Shown here: positions 31,530 to 42,869 of the stretch, one piece after another
Position numbering within the stretch: position 1 is the first letter of the stretch
Layout of the letters: each line of letters starts with the position of its first letter
NCBI RefSeq assembly: GCF_010093595.1
Contig: NW_022985440.1
Coordinates: 2,186,549-2,250,548 of the forward strand
DNA: 64,000 nucleotides
Direction of reading: 5' to 3'
From: Mytilinidion resinicola
Lineage: Eukaryota > Ascomycota > Dothideomycetes > Mytilinidiales > Mytilinidiaceae
The notes under the pieces: generated by a model
Told to the model about the DNA's origin: nothing
Databases searched by the model: none
The model's input: only the letters and a program-made list of their open reading frames with translations
Position numbers and translations under genes: made by a program

Positions 31530-32750
31530 GCTGTGACTTCCTGTAGTCGCTGAATTAGGGGTAGTGGGTTGAGGTGCTGTGGGTGTGGGTGGGGGTTTGG
31601 GGCACCCCTGGCTGTATGAGAGAAATGGAGAGAGGGGATGTCAAGTTCTGGAGGGTGGGTTTCGGGACGGCGGTTTATGGATGTGGATGGGGGTGTTGAG
31701 ACGCCTCTGAGCTATTGATAAGTTGGTGGCATTGATGTTCTATTCACTGCATTCCAGATTGGAGGGGTGGAGGAGTTCTGGATGCGCATGTGTTGGTGTT
31801 TGTAAGGTACCCCTGGCCGGATGAAAGAACGCTTATCTAGGGCGTAAAGTTCTGCAGCGTGGGTTTTAGACGGAGGATATCGGGATGCTAAAAAGTAGGC
31901 GTTTGTAATGCTTCATTCTCATCACTTCAAATCGGAGGGGTGGAGGGTATTAACCTGCACACGAGCTTATGCTCTTGAGGTCCCTCTAATCCTATGAAAG
32001 AATAGTTACATAGGATGTCAAGTTCAAGAGCATGGATTTCAGGCCGTGGGCAGGAGGATGCCTCTGAACTGTTGTTTTTCATGTTCTATTCACTACGCTT
32101 CAATTTGGGAGGGAGGGGGGGCGGTTCGGGTCGAACATGCTGCACATATGCTGAAATGTCTGAAGCATGTCTAGCTATACGATGGGAAAGCGAGGTGGCA
32201 TGTCAAGTTCGAGAGCGTAGATTTCAGACTGTGAGTAGAAGGATGCCAACAAACCGTTGTTTTCGATGTGCTATTCACTACGCTTCAATTCAGGGAGTCG
32301 GTTTGAGCATGCTGCACATATGCTAAAATGTCTGAAGCATGTCTGGACCTACGAAATGAAAGCGAAGTCGGATGTCAAGTTTTAGAGCACGAATTCTAGA
32401 GTATAGGTAGGAGGATGCGGCTAAGCGGTCGTTTTAGATGTTTTATTCACGGCACTTCCAATCTAGGGGTCGGTCTGAGCATGTTGCACACATCTGAGCC
32501 ATCTCTAGCCATACGATAGGGAGAAGAAGTAGGATGTAAGGTTCCGCAGCGTGGATTCCAGCTCATGGATTTGAAGATGTCGATAAGCCGCCATTTTCGA
32601 TTTTCAATTCACTACACTCTAGATTAGGGGTCCGGTACTGGCAAGCTGAACGCATGCTAGCACATCTGAAGCATGTCTGGCCCTATGACAGGAAATCTAG
32701 CTAAGGTGTCACGTTCCAGAGCGTATAAATCAAGCCGTATGATGTAATCT
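31530..32750. repeat. Diverged tandem array, ~7 units of 160-205 bp
   Basis: Each unit contains, in order: GGATGTCAAGTTC-like, GAGCGTGGATTTCAG-like, AGGAGGATGC, a TTTTCATGTTCTATTCACTA block, CTTCAATTNGGG, and a GCATGTCTGGCCNTACGA-like end. The GTCAAGT block recurs near 31640, 31846, 32018, 32202, 32375, 32537 and 32708. Units have drifted considerably; those at 32.0 and 32.2 kb are the closest pair. It starts ~160 bp past the mutase stop. The array has no persistent reading frame. Confidence 0.8.
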
Positions 32751-33063
32751 ATTGATTTAATTTCTTTGCTACAATGTCGCTAATAATTATAGGTCGTATA
32801 CCATGTGCCATGCATCAAAATTGTATACAAGTACTCCATCCCAATGCCCATATCCCAGTCATTCTGTACCCGTTTTCCCGTGTATCCGGCCGTTACCAAA
32901 TTCCCATCCCATAAAGCCATCCGTTCATAACAAAAAAAGCCCAATCTTAAATTGGTATAAGAATCAGAGTCGTGTCGTCTTAATGCTCGCTCGCAAAACG
33001 TGCTAATCAAGTTCAAATTCAAATTTCCAATCGCCAATCGCATGAAGCATCTTCAGTCATTCC

Positions 33064-33939
33064 TCAGGCCGGAATCTGCGTATGGTTGTACGCCGCCGCC
33101 GTCGGATTCAGCGTCGGGAACGCGCCTGTCGTAACGAACTTTGTGGGTGTCTCCGAAAGCGTCGAAGAGGGGGGAGGGTAGAGTGTCTCCCAAACACCGC
33201 TGCCGACGTAGTGTTCTAGCCGCGGGCCTTCTACCGTCGAGGTGGGTGAGGCAGAGCTCGCGGCCTGAGTGACCACGTTCAAGGAGGTGCGGATGGGGTA
33301 TCTGGTGTGCCACAGTCCGTTGTCGTAGTATGAGGTGGCGGCTTCAGAGGCCTCGACTGTAACGGTCACCACTGAAGGTCCTGCGGCTGTGGTTGAGGAC
33401 ATCGATTCGCAGGGCGTCACGGAGGTAGAAGAGGTATTGAGGAGGACCCAAGATGTCGACGAAGCGGTCGGGTTCGCTTCTGAGTAGGGTGGTAGCGTGA
33501 AGGGCTTACCCCACGTGGATGTCGAAGAGCTCTTCGACTTGGTGGAGGTGGTAGACGGGGTGGCTTCTGAGTAGGGCGATAGCGTGAAGGGCTTTCCCCA
33601 TGTGGATGAAGAGCTCTTCAACTTTGTGGAGGTGGTAGACGGTGTGGCGTCGGAGTATGGAGGGAGAGTGAAGGGTTTTCCCCATGTCGAGGTCGAGCTG
33701 GACTTGGTGGGTATGCAGGAGGTCGATGCGACGACTGTTGGGGTTGGGGCCGGTTCTGATTCCACCACTGTCTGAATAACAGTCACGACGGGAGTCGCAG
33801 ATCCGCCGTCGACGTTCACGATCGAGTAGTTTTTTGCGCGTCGAGGCGCATTCTGTCGCGGTGCGGTGTCGAGAGGAAGGGCAGATGTAAGGTGAAGTAA
33901 GGATAGTAGGGCGAGAGCGGCTTGTGAAGTGAAGCGCAT
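33064..33939 (-). CDS. Secreted Ser/Thr-rich repeat protein
   Basis: Single exon of 291 residues starting at the Met at 33937-33939. A longer in-frame ORF reaches 34266 but the inner Met begins an ideal signal peptide (MRFTSQAALALLSLLHLTSA), so it is preferred. After a possible dibasic site (PRRAK) comes a Thr/Val-rich strand (VVTVIQTVVESE), then three tandem ~27-residue units, each with TWGKPFTL(P/S)PYSE or D and a ST-rich spacer. A second repeated theme is YYDNGLWHTRYP and HYVGSGVWETLYP. No membrane anchor or GPI signal is evident. It is probably a heavily O-glycosylated cell-wall or secreted protein. Repeat copies are nearly identical in DNA, so copy number may vary among strains. Function unknown. 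Confidence 0.8.
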   Translation of the reverse strand: MRFTSQAALALLSLLHLTSALPLDTAPRQNAPRRAKNYSIVNVDGGSATPVVTVIQTVVESEPAPTPTVVASTSCIPTKSSSTSTWGKPFTLPPYSDATPSTTSTKLKSSSSTWGKPFTLSPYSEATPSTTSTKSKSSSTSTWGKPFTLPPYSEANPTASSTSWVLLNTSSTSVTPCESMSSTTAAGPSVVTVTVEASEAATSYYDNGLWHTRYPIRTSLNVVTQAASSASPTSTVEGPRLEHYVGSGVWETLYPPPSSTLSETPTKFVTTGAFPTLNPTAAAYNHTQIPA

Positions 33940-34753
33940 GTTGACAGAATCGTCAAGGAGGCCAGGAGGATTGATCAGGATTTGAAGAAGCAGAATGCGC
34001 AGTGCGAATGGATAGAGGTGGAGGCGTGGAGGCTCGATTCTGGAGGGGGGGATTGTGGATGTCGGGAAATGGTTGTCTTGTGGTGAGACAGAGAAGGAAG
34101 GCCTTCCCTGGGGGGTTTGATATACGAAGTTCCATGATGGCGGGGCGCAAAATGCGATGGCTGGCAGTAAAGTTGAGATGAAAACATGAGGCTGGAGATG
34201 GGTCCCAGCCACCGCCAAGCCTCGGCTCGCGTGGGGACCCGCCACATTTCTGCGGGAGATCGACACGGATCCCTGTCGTGTCCACGAGTACTTTTATTTT
34301 ATCAACCCCACACTCCACCTACGCTTCCCACTTGACTGGCAAAAAAGAGATGAACGTCCGGCGCTAAGGAGCGAACTTGGATCTTATACTCCTCGCTGTG
34401 ATGACAGCCTCGAGTTCGTGCTCGCCGATCACACCGCACCGGATTGAAGCCCTGGCAGAGTTATTAGGTTGATAAAAATAGGAGTACAAAGGCAGGACGT
34501 CTGATAATCCATTTTCCTTCCCGATCGCCAGCAATTCGTGTTGAAACACGCTTGATCAGGCGCTCTGGAACTGTGCAAAAGGGTCAGAAATCGGATTGTG
34601 TCCATGCTGATCGAATCTGATGAAGGTAAACATCGTGTCGATGTCGACAATAGCCTAGTGCGAAATGAAATAGAATCCAAGTACCATTTCTACCACGGAA
34701 CATCTACATCTTCTTTCCAATACCATAGTTCACAGCTAGGAAACCCGACCTGA
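33940..34753. other. Intergenic, 5' flank and short frames
   Basis: The promoter and leader of the secreted repeat-protein gene occupy the first part. Short open frames elsewhere lack support. Confidence 0.5.
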
Positions 34754-35877
34754 TCACTTCAACTCAGTAACGTGCCCCCTAATCCCCTCCCTCTCCTCCT
34801 CCGTAAAACTCATTCCAAACCACTCCCTCAGCGCCTTCACCCTCTCAGCCTCCGTCTCACACCTCTTCACCACCCTCGTCTTCCTATCCGTATTCACCTT
34901 CACATCCCCACCGACCAACATCACCTTACCATACACGCCCCCCTTCCCCTTCCCCTCCGCCCTCAACTCCGCCCTCATCTCCTCATCTCCCTCTCGCGCC
35001 ATCAAGAACTTTACCACCAACGCGGTATACGTCTGGAAACTCCTCTTACTCGTACTCGTAAAGTGATTCATAATCTCGAAATCGCCATGCAAGAACTCCA
35101 GCTCCGTGAACGCGTAGAACGAGTTCCAGGGCGCGGTGGGTGCGTTGCGGTACTGGTAAATCCAGTACTTGCTAGCGACCGCGTCGTGGGTTTGCTGGGC
35201 CAGCGGCTCGTGGACGAAGCGGAGCTCTTGGGTGCCGATGTTGGACGTGACGATTCCTGGGAGCAGGGGCAGGGGTTTTGTGGGGCCGTCGCCGCCGAAG
35301 GCGACGTCGAGGACATGTTTGGTGGAGTCGGGGAGGGTTACGATGTTGACGATGTGCGTCCTGGGGTGTGTTAGTGGTGGATTGGAGGGACTTGATGGAT
35401 TTGGCAGTTGTCGAGGATAGAAGTTCGAATTTTGGTGGATTGCGGAGGGATTTGTTGTGCAGTAAAGATATCACCAGTTGATCCAGCAGTCACTCACCAT
35501 CCTATGTAATCACCCTTCGGTATTCCGTTTTCTCGGTACCGTATCCTCACGCCCGCCGTGTACGCATCGAATCCCAGTGCCCTCAGGATGTGATTGAAGA
35601 AGATGGCTGCTTCCATGCAGTAGCCCCCGCGTCCGCGCTTGTCGGTCACTATTTTCTTGAACGTGACCTGTGGATCTATGGAAATCTCCTTTGTGACTGA
35701 GTAATGTAACGAGAGATTCTCGTATGGAATGGCAGCAATCTGATGGGCGTGGAGAGTGGTAAGGAAATCAAAGCTGAGGGGAGGTCTAGATGGAGACGAA
35801 GGATGATAGTGAGAGGGAAGGCCAATGTAATCTAGGTATTGGGTGATCTGCTCTGGGGAGTAGGCTGAAGGTGCCAT
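34754..35877 (-). CDS. Arylamine N-acetyltransferase
   Basis: Two exons, 35498-35877 and 34754-35360, with a 137-nt intron, give 328 residues. It transfers acetyl or malonyl from CoA to arylamines and hydrazines. The catalytic triad is intact: Cys87 in RGRGGYCMEAA, His129 in THIVNIV (first residues of exon 2) and Asp145 in LDVAFGGDGP. The N-terminal PYENLSLHYS segment is also typical. Fungal homologues include enzymes that detoxify plant 2-benzoxazolinone breakdown products, so a plant-associated lifestyle is possible but not shown. No other detoxification gene is adjacent. Expected cytosolic. Confidence 0.95.
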
Positions 35878-36461
35878 GGTGAGTAGAGTCGCGATTACAC
35901 GAATTGATTTGTTCTTGAAAAAGAGAAAAAAAGGGAATGGTACGCAGGGAGTGAGAGAATGTATTTGAGGTTGTATATAGGATTTAAGGCTGTCCAATGG
36001 GGTCGTGACTCATGCCGCTTTTCTCCAGCGGAGATCGGGCCTTCGGCGGGGATCGGAATTGGAATGGACCTGCCGCAATCGGTAATCCCAGTTATCACGC
36101 CTTCGAGTGTGCAAACTTTGGTACGGTATTGGAGAGATTTGAGTGGGTTAAGGGTGCGACGATATGCAGGTACCGATACGTTGTACCACCGTCCCACGAA
36201 TAGTGAGGACGAGACGCCGCTTCGGACTTTCTTCAATTCCTGAGCTAACATACTCAACTCTTATCGGCATAGAAAATCTCTGGGGTAAATCTTTGAGATA
36301 AGAACGTAAATAAATATAGTTAAATGTCATAAGACTTTGGAACAATCTCCTGCTAAGGGCATCTTGGCATTGTCCATTTCATCGTCGAGTGCGAGATCCT
36401 TATCCGACACTCCACAATCCTCTTTCAGCGACGTGTTTAATCTAACCTTTCAAGGCCAAAT
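35878..36461. other. Intergenic
   Basis: Promoter of the acetyltransferase on the left and 3' flank of the surface-protein gene on the right; nothing else seen. Confidence 0.5.
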
Positions 36462-37644
36462 TCATTTGTTGTACGCGGGCAGCTCAACAGGAGCCTGATG
36501 CTGTGAGTCTGCCAGCTCCACGGGGGCCGCGTTGTGGGGGTGGTCCATGTATCCGTATACGTGTTTATCGTTCATCGCGGGAGCCGGAGCGTACTGAGTA
36601 GTGCCGGATAGCTCTGCTGCTTTTGTGCCAGCTGCGTTGTTGCGCTGACGTCTCCAGAGGAAGAATGCGGCGATGGCGGCGATGCCTACAAGAGCTATAA
36701 CACCGATAGCAATGCCTGCCTTCGCGCCTCCGGACAGCCCACCACCGTTCGAGGGGCTAGGAGTTCCAATGCTGGTGTTGGTTGGGAAACCTGTCTTTGC
36801 GGCTCCGGTGGCGGCTCCGGTGGAGGCTCCGGTTGAGGCTCCAGTTGAAGCAGCACTTCCCGTTGCAGACGCAGCAGCTTGGCCTATCGTATTGGATTCG
36901 AAGTTAGTAACGGCCACAGGTTTGAAGTTTTCGATGGCTTTAAGACTTAGGCTTACCTGACTTGGTAACGGTGATAACTGCGGTTGAAGCTGATTTTCGA
37001 GCCGCTGATGCTGCCGCCGCCACTGACGCCGACGATGAAGCTGCGACATCGGCCGCCTTCCTTATGATGAAACCCCGCGATGGACACTCATCCTCCGTGA
37101 TGTTGAAAGGGGAGTTTTGGCTTGCGACGGTGGGCTTCAGGCGGTAGACAAATTTTCCTCCATTGGCATCAATGTCGTCGTCCGATAGTGTGATGTTCCA
37201 AGCCCATGAACCTCCTGATTCTGAGTTCGCGCTTGCTGTGAAGAAAGGGCGATTAGCACAGTCCTAGAAAGAGGGGCGCAGTCGTTGCAATTGACTTGTT
37301 CTTTGAAAAGATTGAAACTTACGAGTCAAGCAATGGGTGTAGTCGTTATTGTTGTACGAGGTTATCCATACTGAGATATCTCCATTACTATCGAGTAGTT
37401 GTTGGCCTGTCAATGTGGGCTGGTAGGTGGCTGGCAGCGAAAGAGATTAGTGGAATGCCTTGGCCTCATGCGATTGCAACCTACAGTTCGCAAGCCAAAC
37501 AATATTCACGACGGTGCCTTGGACCACATCGTTGATAGAGTTGAAATCTGCGACAGCGGGCTCCGGCACTGAAAAAGCGTACTGCGCGACCACCGATCGC
37601 AAAGATCCAATGGCTAGCAACGATTGAAATATGGTGGACCGCAT
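36462..37644 (-). CDS. Single-pass cell-surface protein, WSC/Mid2-like architecture
   Basis: Four exons, 37485-37644, 37323-37430, 36957-37235 and 36462-36883, join in frame for 322 residues. It starts with a signal peptide (MRSTIFQSLLAIGSLRSVVA). A beta-rich ectodomain follows (WITSYNNNDYTHCLT, SWAWNITLSDDDID, FVYRLKP), with N-glycosylation sequons and four Cys in the mature region before the linker. The linker is low in complexity: Ala/Ser, then GASTG units repeated four times. A membrane helix (AGIAIGVIALVGIAAIAAFF) is followed by LWRRQR and a ~75-residue cytoplasmic tail rich in Pro, His and Tyr. This plan is that of fungal wall-stress sensors and related surface proteins; no WSC Cys pattern is seen, so the ligand and pathway remain open. 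Confidence 0.85.
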
Positions 37645-39287
37645 GTTGGAGGAATAGCACGGAGACGCAGGATGAGGACGAAGGAAGCCAAACCACGACC
37701 ATGCATGTACCAGGCCATCGTATATAAGGAATGTGAGCACTTACAAAGGGCAGCCGCTGATACCGGGTTTATCCAAGCCGAGCCCCCTTGGCTTGGCGTG
37801 ATTTGGGGGCCTTAAACGCATACTAACATGGTAGAGGACTAGTTCAGTCGGAAAAAAGAAGCTCTGTTGACGATCTTGGCGTCTGTATGGCTGCAACGTG
37901 GTGGCTATGCGGCACCAGTCAGTGCTCAGGGCGATATTCGGGGCGAGTGCAGGGCTATCCTCCGGCGGACCCTTGGACCCTACCGTAAGCATGGCCATCG
38001 TTCGTCCGGCGTGAAGACGGGGCCTTTGCTTTGATCGCGCGGAGGCATGGGGAGATGTTGTGTTGTTACGCCTTGCACCAATAAGGCTGAAGCAAATGCA
38101 CCCCTGCCAAACGGTCCCCTCCAGCTTTCGACAAGGCATAACGTGCGCGAAGCAAAGCAGTCTTCTCTCGTCCAGGCAAAACGCGAAGGCGGCTCCGTCT
38201 TCAGACCTCCAACATCAGGGTCGGGTAGCGAGGGAACTCGGACACTGGGAAATTAATAATGTAAGAGGGCTCTGACGGGATCGTTTTAGGACGCGACGAA
38301 GATCCTGATAATTAAAGGGAATCGAAATAGGATAAAGGCTGCTCTGTACCCTGACATCCAAAGCAATCCGAAACGTGCAATTCACAACGCCAAAATCAAG
38401 TGCGACCTCTTCCTAAACTTGGAGGGCATCCGCGCAGAGGGGACCTTGGTTTCGACTAGGGACGCCCGCGACCTTTATCGTTTTGGCAGCGTACCCAGGG
38501 AGGTTCGCGAGAACTGAGGATCGGTTCCGACAGCCTCGTTCCCTCGCAGATTGAGCAGGTGCACGGTGTAATGGCGAAGAAGCGCAGACATTGGCATAGC
38601 GCTTATATTATATCAGACAGCCCGTCACAGGACCAAAAATCACCCTATGCTGTTGAGTGGATTAGATCACGAGGATGTCTTTGGAGATGGTGACCGAGTC
38701 AAGGGCGGGGTTCAGAGAAAGAGGCGAATTTTGAACGAACTGACACGTGACTTTCACAAGCTACCGCAAGCTGTCTCTCAGTTTCTACCTGTTGCTCATA
38801 GACGTCGAAGAGAAGAAGCTATCGCATTTCTTTGTCTCGGTTTGTGTTCTGCTGTTCGTCGCGGAAGGCCCAGTTGGCGAGGAATCAAGCCCTCCCAATG
38901 CCTCGAGACCCTGACCTCCTCTCAACGACACCTCCGTTCCCGAGGTCTAGCTACGTACAGTGGCAATTAGACACGATGCCGTCGACTACACCCTACTCAC
39001 CCCATCATGACAACTCACAGATCTGGTGTCTGGCCACCGCAGAGGAACCACGTATAAAGCTGTGCTGTTTGTGCTCACCGCCGCTATCTGCACACTGCAT
39101 CTCATGCACCTCGCCGACGTCGCTGTATTCTAGACCACAACGCCATTCTGTACATCTACACAGTTGCTTTCCCACACTTTCAATTTCCTCGCCTTCGAGC
39201 AAGTATTCCAAACCTATTATACTCTAAGAAAGATACTATCATCGTATACTCTGTTTCAAAAGCCGCTTTGGCGAGGATTTCGCAAAC
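37645..39287. other. 1.6-kb intergenic stretch
   Basis: Overlapping short frames on both strands, none convincing. The promoter of the TANGO2-family gene lies at the right end. Confidence 0.5.
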
Positions 39288-40500
39288 ATGTGCATCGCTA
39301 TCATAACCACGGAGCACCCCGACTACCCCTTCATTCTCCTAAACAACCGCGATGTAAGCATCCACCACCACATTCTCACTAGGCCTCTGCCTCCTTTGAT
39401 ACCTTGCCATCATTTTGCCGTCTTCTTTCCCCGCCCCTCTAGAACCTCTTCATCCTCCCCCACCTCCCAACATCACCTCCCAGCACACGCCCACCCCAAC
39501 TCACGAGACCCCTTATAAAATCACTCCACAACCTCAAAGACATCCTTCAAAACCCCCATACTCACGCCCCAACCTACAGGAATACCTCCACCGCCCGACC
39601 GCCCCCTCCACCTTCTGGCCGCCGCCCCACGCCCACGTCCTCGGCGGCTACGACCTGCACCGCGCCGAGCACGGCACCTGGCTGGGCGTCACGCGTCAAG
39701 GCCGCATCGCGTGCCTGACCAACTACCGCGAGGCCGACCCCGCCGCGCTGATCCAGGGCGTGCGGTCGCGCGGCGCCATCGTCAACCTGTTCCTCCGGCA
39801 AGATCCACAGTCGCACGAGACCACCGCCGAGTTCGCCGCGCGGTTGGTCGCGGAGGATGGAGTGCGTGGGGTCGGCGGCTTTAGTTTGCTATTTGGGAAT
39901 GTGCGGGACGTGGTCAAGGGCGTGGTGGAGGGAGGAGGGGAGGGGGGGAAGAAGAAGGGCGGGTTGGCGATTATCTCGAATCGGACGCCGGATGTGGAGG
40001 GCTTGATTTGGGTGGCGGGGGCCCCGCATGAGACGACGGCGCTGAGTAATTCATTTTATGGGGATGCGTCGTGGCCGAAGGTTGTCAAGGGGGAGGAGGC
40101 GGTACGCGTTGCTGTCAAGGAGAGTGTGGAGAGAGGAGATAGCAAGGAGGAGTTGTTGGAGCGGTTGTTTGGGCTGCTGAGCGTGGATACGCTTCCGCGG
40201 CAAAGGAATGGGGAGGAGTGGGATGTTTACTTGAATCAGCTGAGGCATAGCATCTTTGTGCCGCCGATTGGGGGGGTCGAGTTGGATGGGGTGCCGTCGG
40301 ATAGGATTGCGGCGGCGGTGGATCATGAGGCTGTGGACGCGACGTCGGGGATCTATGGGACGCAAAAGCAGTCGCTGATCTTGGTGGACAAAAAGGGAAT
40401 GTTGACATTTGTGGAGAGAACGTTGTTCGATGGGATCGGGAAGCCGGTGGAGGGCGGGAAGGTGGATCGGGTGTTTGAGTTCCAGGTTGAGGGATGGTAA
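39288..40500 (+). CDS. TANGO2 / NRDE family protein
   Basis: Two exons, 39288-39353 and 39580-40500, give 328 residues. The N-terminus MCIAIITTEHPDYPFILLNN leads into the family's NRDE motif, whose NRD is in exon 1 and E in exon 2; the following residues are YLHRPTAPSTFWPP. Other conserved parts are HVLGGYDLHRAEHGTWLGVT, then GRIACLTNYRE and the late SGIYGTQKQSLILVDKKG. Human TANGO2 is linked to mitochondrial/lipid or haem homeostasis and to Golgi organisation; the biochemical activity is debated. The first Cys after Met could act as an N-terminal nucleophile, as proposed for this fold. The 226-nt intron is long for this window. The gene is intact. Confidence 0.93.
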
Positions 40501-40999
40501 TAAAAAGTGCAAATAGATGAGATAACTCAGTCACATAGTGTAGACTACTTCTCTACTTATATTAACAATATTTACAGAATTGACCGCTTAGAAGAAAAAT
40601 TATACGACGCAGAGAGCCCGCTGCGTCTACCTATCGTAGCCACTTCTTGTACCAGGATTAGTAGGGCGTATTTCAGGCTTAGAGTAAACGGTTTGTGTTA
40701 TGAAGTCTGAATCACGAAGTTCGAATAACTGCTTTGGCAGGCCTGACACCGAGTCGGGCCACCTCAGGCGGTATTGGCACAGTGAAAGAAAATTGTCGTC
40801 TAGTAAACATAGCGGCCTAGAACTAGCTGTACATTTCTAGAGTGTCCGCTCATAAGAACCGTAGCCCATCATGTATAATAACCCGCTGACGCTACTACCC
40901 AACCAAAACTCAATGCCATGACCGAGAGGAACGCTCAGGCGTATCCAGCCAGCAAAATTTGCGCAAACGCCGTGTAATGCAATATCGTTTCTCATACAC
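40501..40999. other. Intergenic, convergent 3' ends
   Basis: Lies between two convergent genes. No element recognised. Confidence 0.5.
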
Positions 41000-42577
41000 C
41001 TATGGGGTGGCTCTTCCCCTGGTTCTCCCACCCGCTGCTTTGCCTTTTCCATCGTCGGTCCAATCCAAGACCTTCCGCTGCCGCATGTTCTGCGCCATCC
41101 GCCAACGGACGTACAGCAACACCGCATCTTTGATTCCCACAAAAAGACAGCCGCCCACGATGCTCCTTCCCCATTTTGTTTGTAATAATCCCATAGCCTT
41201 GTTGCCGTTAGGTGTAGTCCAGGAATGCGGGAGCGCGAACCGCAATACTTCGCCTACTCGTGCGGCAATAGACGGGAACAGCAATGCGCCAATAACCGTG
41301 TCTGCGAGCGCAGTCGGGCTGATGCCCGTGCGTCTAAGGCGACGTCGGGGCTGTGCCACCGGAATCTGAGGCGCTGGCGCCGCGTCGCCGTCTTGTGGTG
41401 GTGCATTTAGAGGAGGCGCAGGACCACGAGCGATAGGCACCGGAGGGTTCTCGTCTGCAAGGTTGTTGTCTGCAGCACCGCCGGCATTCCAGTCTGCGAA
41501 GACGTCGAAGTCAATATCGACGTCCAAAACCACCCCTTGATCCCCCCAACCCTCTTCAACAACAATATCCCCAACGTCGGCGTTGTCTGGGTCTAGGGGC
41601 TCAGGCGGGGTGTCGCCAGTATGGGGAGATATTTCCCTGAGCCAGCGTTGTTCATGGGGAGCCCAGACTCGTTCGTAGTAGGCGTTGTAGGCTCCACGGA
41701 TGTATGGGAGAAGGGAAATGGTAAGGGCAGCGGAGGGAGGCCAGTTGCCATTGTTCAGCCCTTCGATAGGGGAAGAAGTGTTGGCAAAGAAAATGATGGG
41801 GATTACGGGGAGGATGCTATCGGCCCAGGAGGTCCGAGATGCGATTAGCACTGTGGGAATGACGGGAAGGCCAACGGCTAGTCGCCAGTGGTCGCGCAGG
41901 TGATTGAGGATGCGTAGAGGGACAGACTCCTCGTGGAGATCTGGGGTATCATAAAGCGTATGGAGTATGCGGAAGCCGTCCTGGACGCCAAAGATCTCAT
42001 TGACGGCGTGTACTCCGAACATGCGAGCTGTTTGGTAGCCGGCCGAGCCCAAGATGAAGACCACGCTGGGGACGAGCATCAAATGGCCCATGTGCTCGAG
42101 GGTTTTATACGCATCAACTATGCGACTCCGCGGTCGGGCAACCTGGATCTCTGTCTTGCACTGAGGACATAATATCTTGCTGCTTCGCTTCTCGTTCTCT
42201 ACGTCGTTTATCCATGCCAGGAGACACTTCTCATGCGCTACGAGAACGCATGGACACGGGCTCCGCCATTCCGAGGACATAGCATCATCCTCGGTCTCGT
42301 CGTTGAAACATATCCAGCATTTGCGAGGTTCGTCATTCGATTTGGCTTGCGAGGTCGCCACTGGTGGAGCTGGCTTCTGTTGGAGCTCGGTGGCGTCTAT
42401 TTCGCGATGGCTTTGGCGGCGATTTAGGAGGAGGGTCTGGGAGTCTTCTGAGGTGGTGGAGAGGGCCTCGCTGTCGGTACGAGGCAGCGGCTGGTGACTG
42501 TCGGCTGAGGATGATGCCTCGTCGGCGCGGGGAGAGGAGCGCCTCTGGGAGGCTGGGCGAGGCGGTAGAGAGGCCAT
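41000..42577 (-). CDS. RING-CH (MARCH-type) membrane E3 ubiquitin ligase
   Basis: Single exon, 525 residues. A Ser-rich disordered N-terminus precedes a RING-CH finger with C4HC3 order: Cys87 and Cys90 (CWIC), Cys108 and Cys110 (CPC), His115, Cys118, Cys137 and Cys140 (CPQC). The Trp before the last Cys pair in many members is here AWIN after Cys118. It then has PRSRIVDAYKTLEHMGHLML and two or three hydrophobic segments (around residues 165-200, 245-285 and 480-500), as in membrane-anchored MARCH5-like ligases of ER or mitochondria. The middle includes an acidic, disordered stretch. It recruits E2s to ubiquitinate membrane proteins; targets unknown. It is divergent from tfc6 with ~290 bp between starts. 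Confidence 0.92.
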   Translation of the reverse strand: MASLPPRPASQRRSSPRADEASSSADSHQPLPRTDSEALSTTSEDSQTLLLNRRQSHREIDATELQQKPAPPVATSQAKSNDEPRKCWICFNDETEDDAMSSEWRSPCPCVLVAHEKCLLAWINDVENEKRSSKILCPQCKTEIQVARPRSRIVDAYKTLEHMGHLMLVPSVVFILGSAGYQTARMFGVHAVNEIFGVQDGFRILHTLYDTPDLHEESVPLRILNHLRDHWRLAVGLPVIPTVLIASRTSWADSILPVIPIIFFANTSSPIEGLNNGNWPPSAALTISLLPYIRGAYNAYYERVWAPHEQRWLREISPHTGDTPPEPLDPDNADVGDIVVEEGWGDQGVVLDVDIDFDVFADWNAGGAADNNLADENPPVPIARGPAPPLNAPPQDGDAAPAPQIPVAQPRRRLRRTGISPTALADTVIGALLFPSIAARVGEVLRFALPHSWTTPNGNKAMGLLQTKWGRSIVGGCLFVGIKDAVLLYVRWRMAQNMRQRKVLDWTDDGKGKAAGGRTRGRATP

Positions 42578-42869
42578 GGGCCCTGAAAAGAGGTGACAAA
42601 CTATGGAGGTTCTATAATTGCACTCGTGTGGAGATGAGGGCTATGGGGATAGTGGATGTAGTTGCAAGCAGAGTAGTGATGTGAAATGGAAAGGCCGTCT
42701 CGTGGTGTTGAACGTCACTGGGCTCAACTCCGCCGAGGCTCCTCCGATAACCTTTCACCAGCCACAGCCAATATCACACAACAATGAAATCTCGATGTTG
42801 GATCAGAAAGACCACGACAAGGTCAAAACCGTCACATTAACACAGCTTGGCTAACTCACATCCACAGTA
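42578..42869. promoter_or_regulatory. Shared divergent promoter region
   Basis: A 292-bp gap between the RING-CH gene and tfc6 must serve both. No strong TATA box or recognised operator. Confidence 0.4.
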
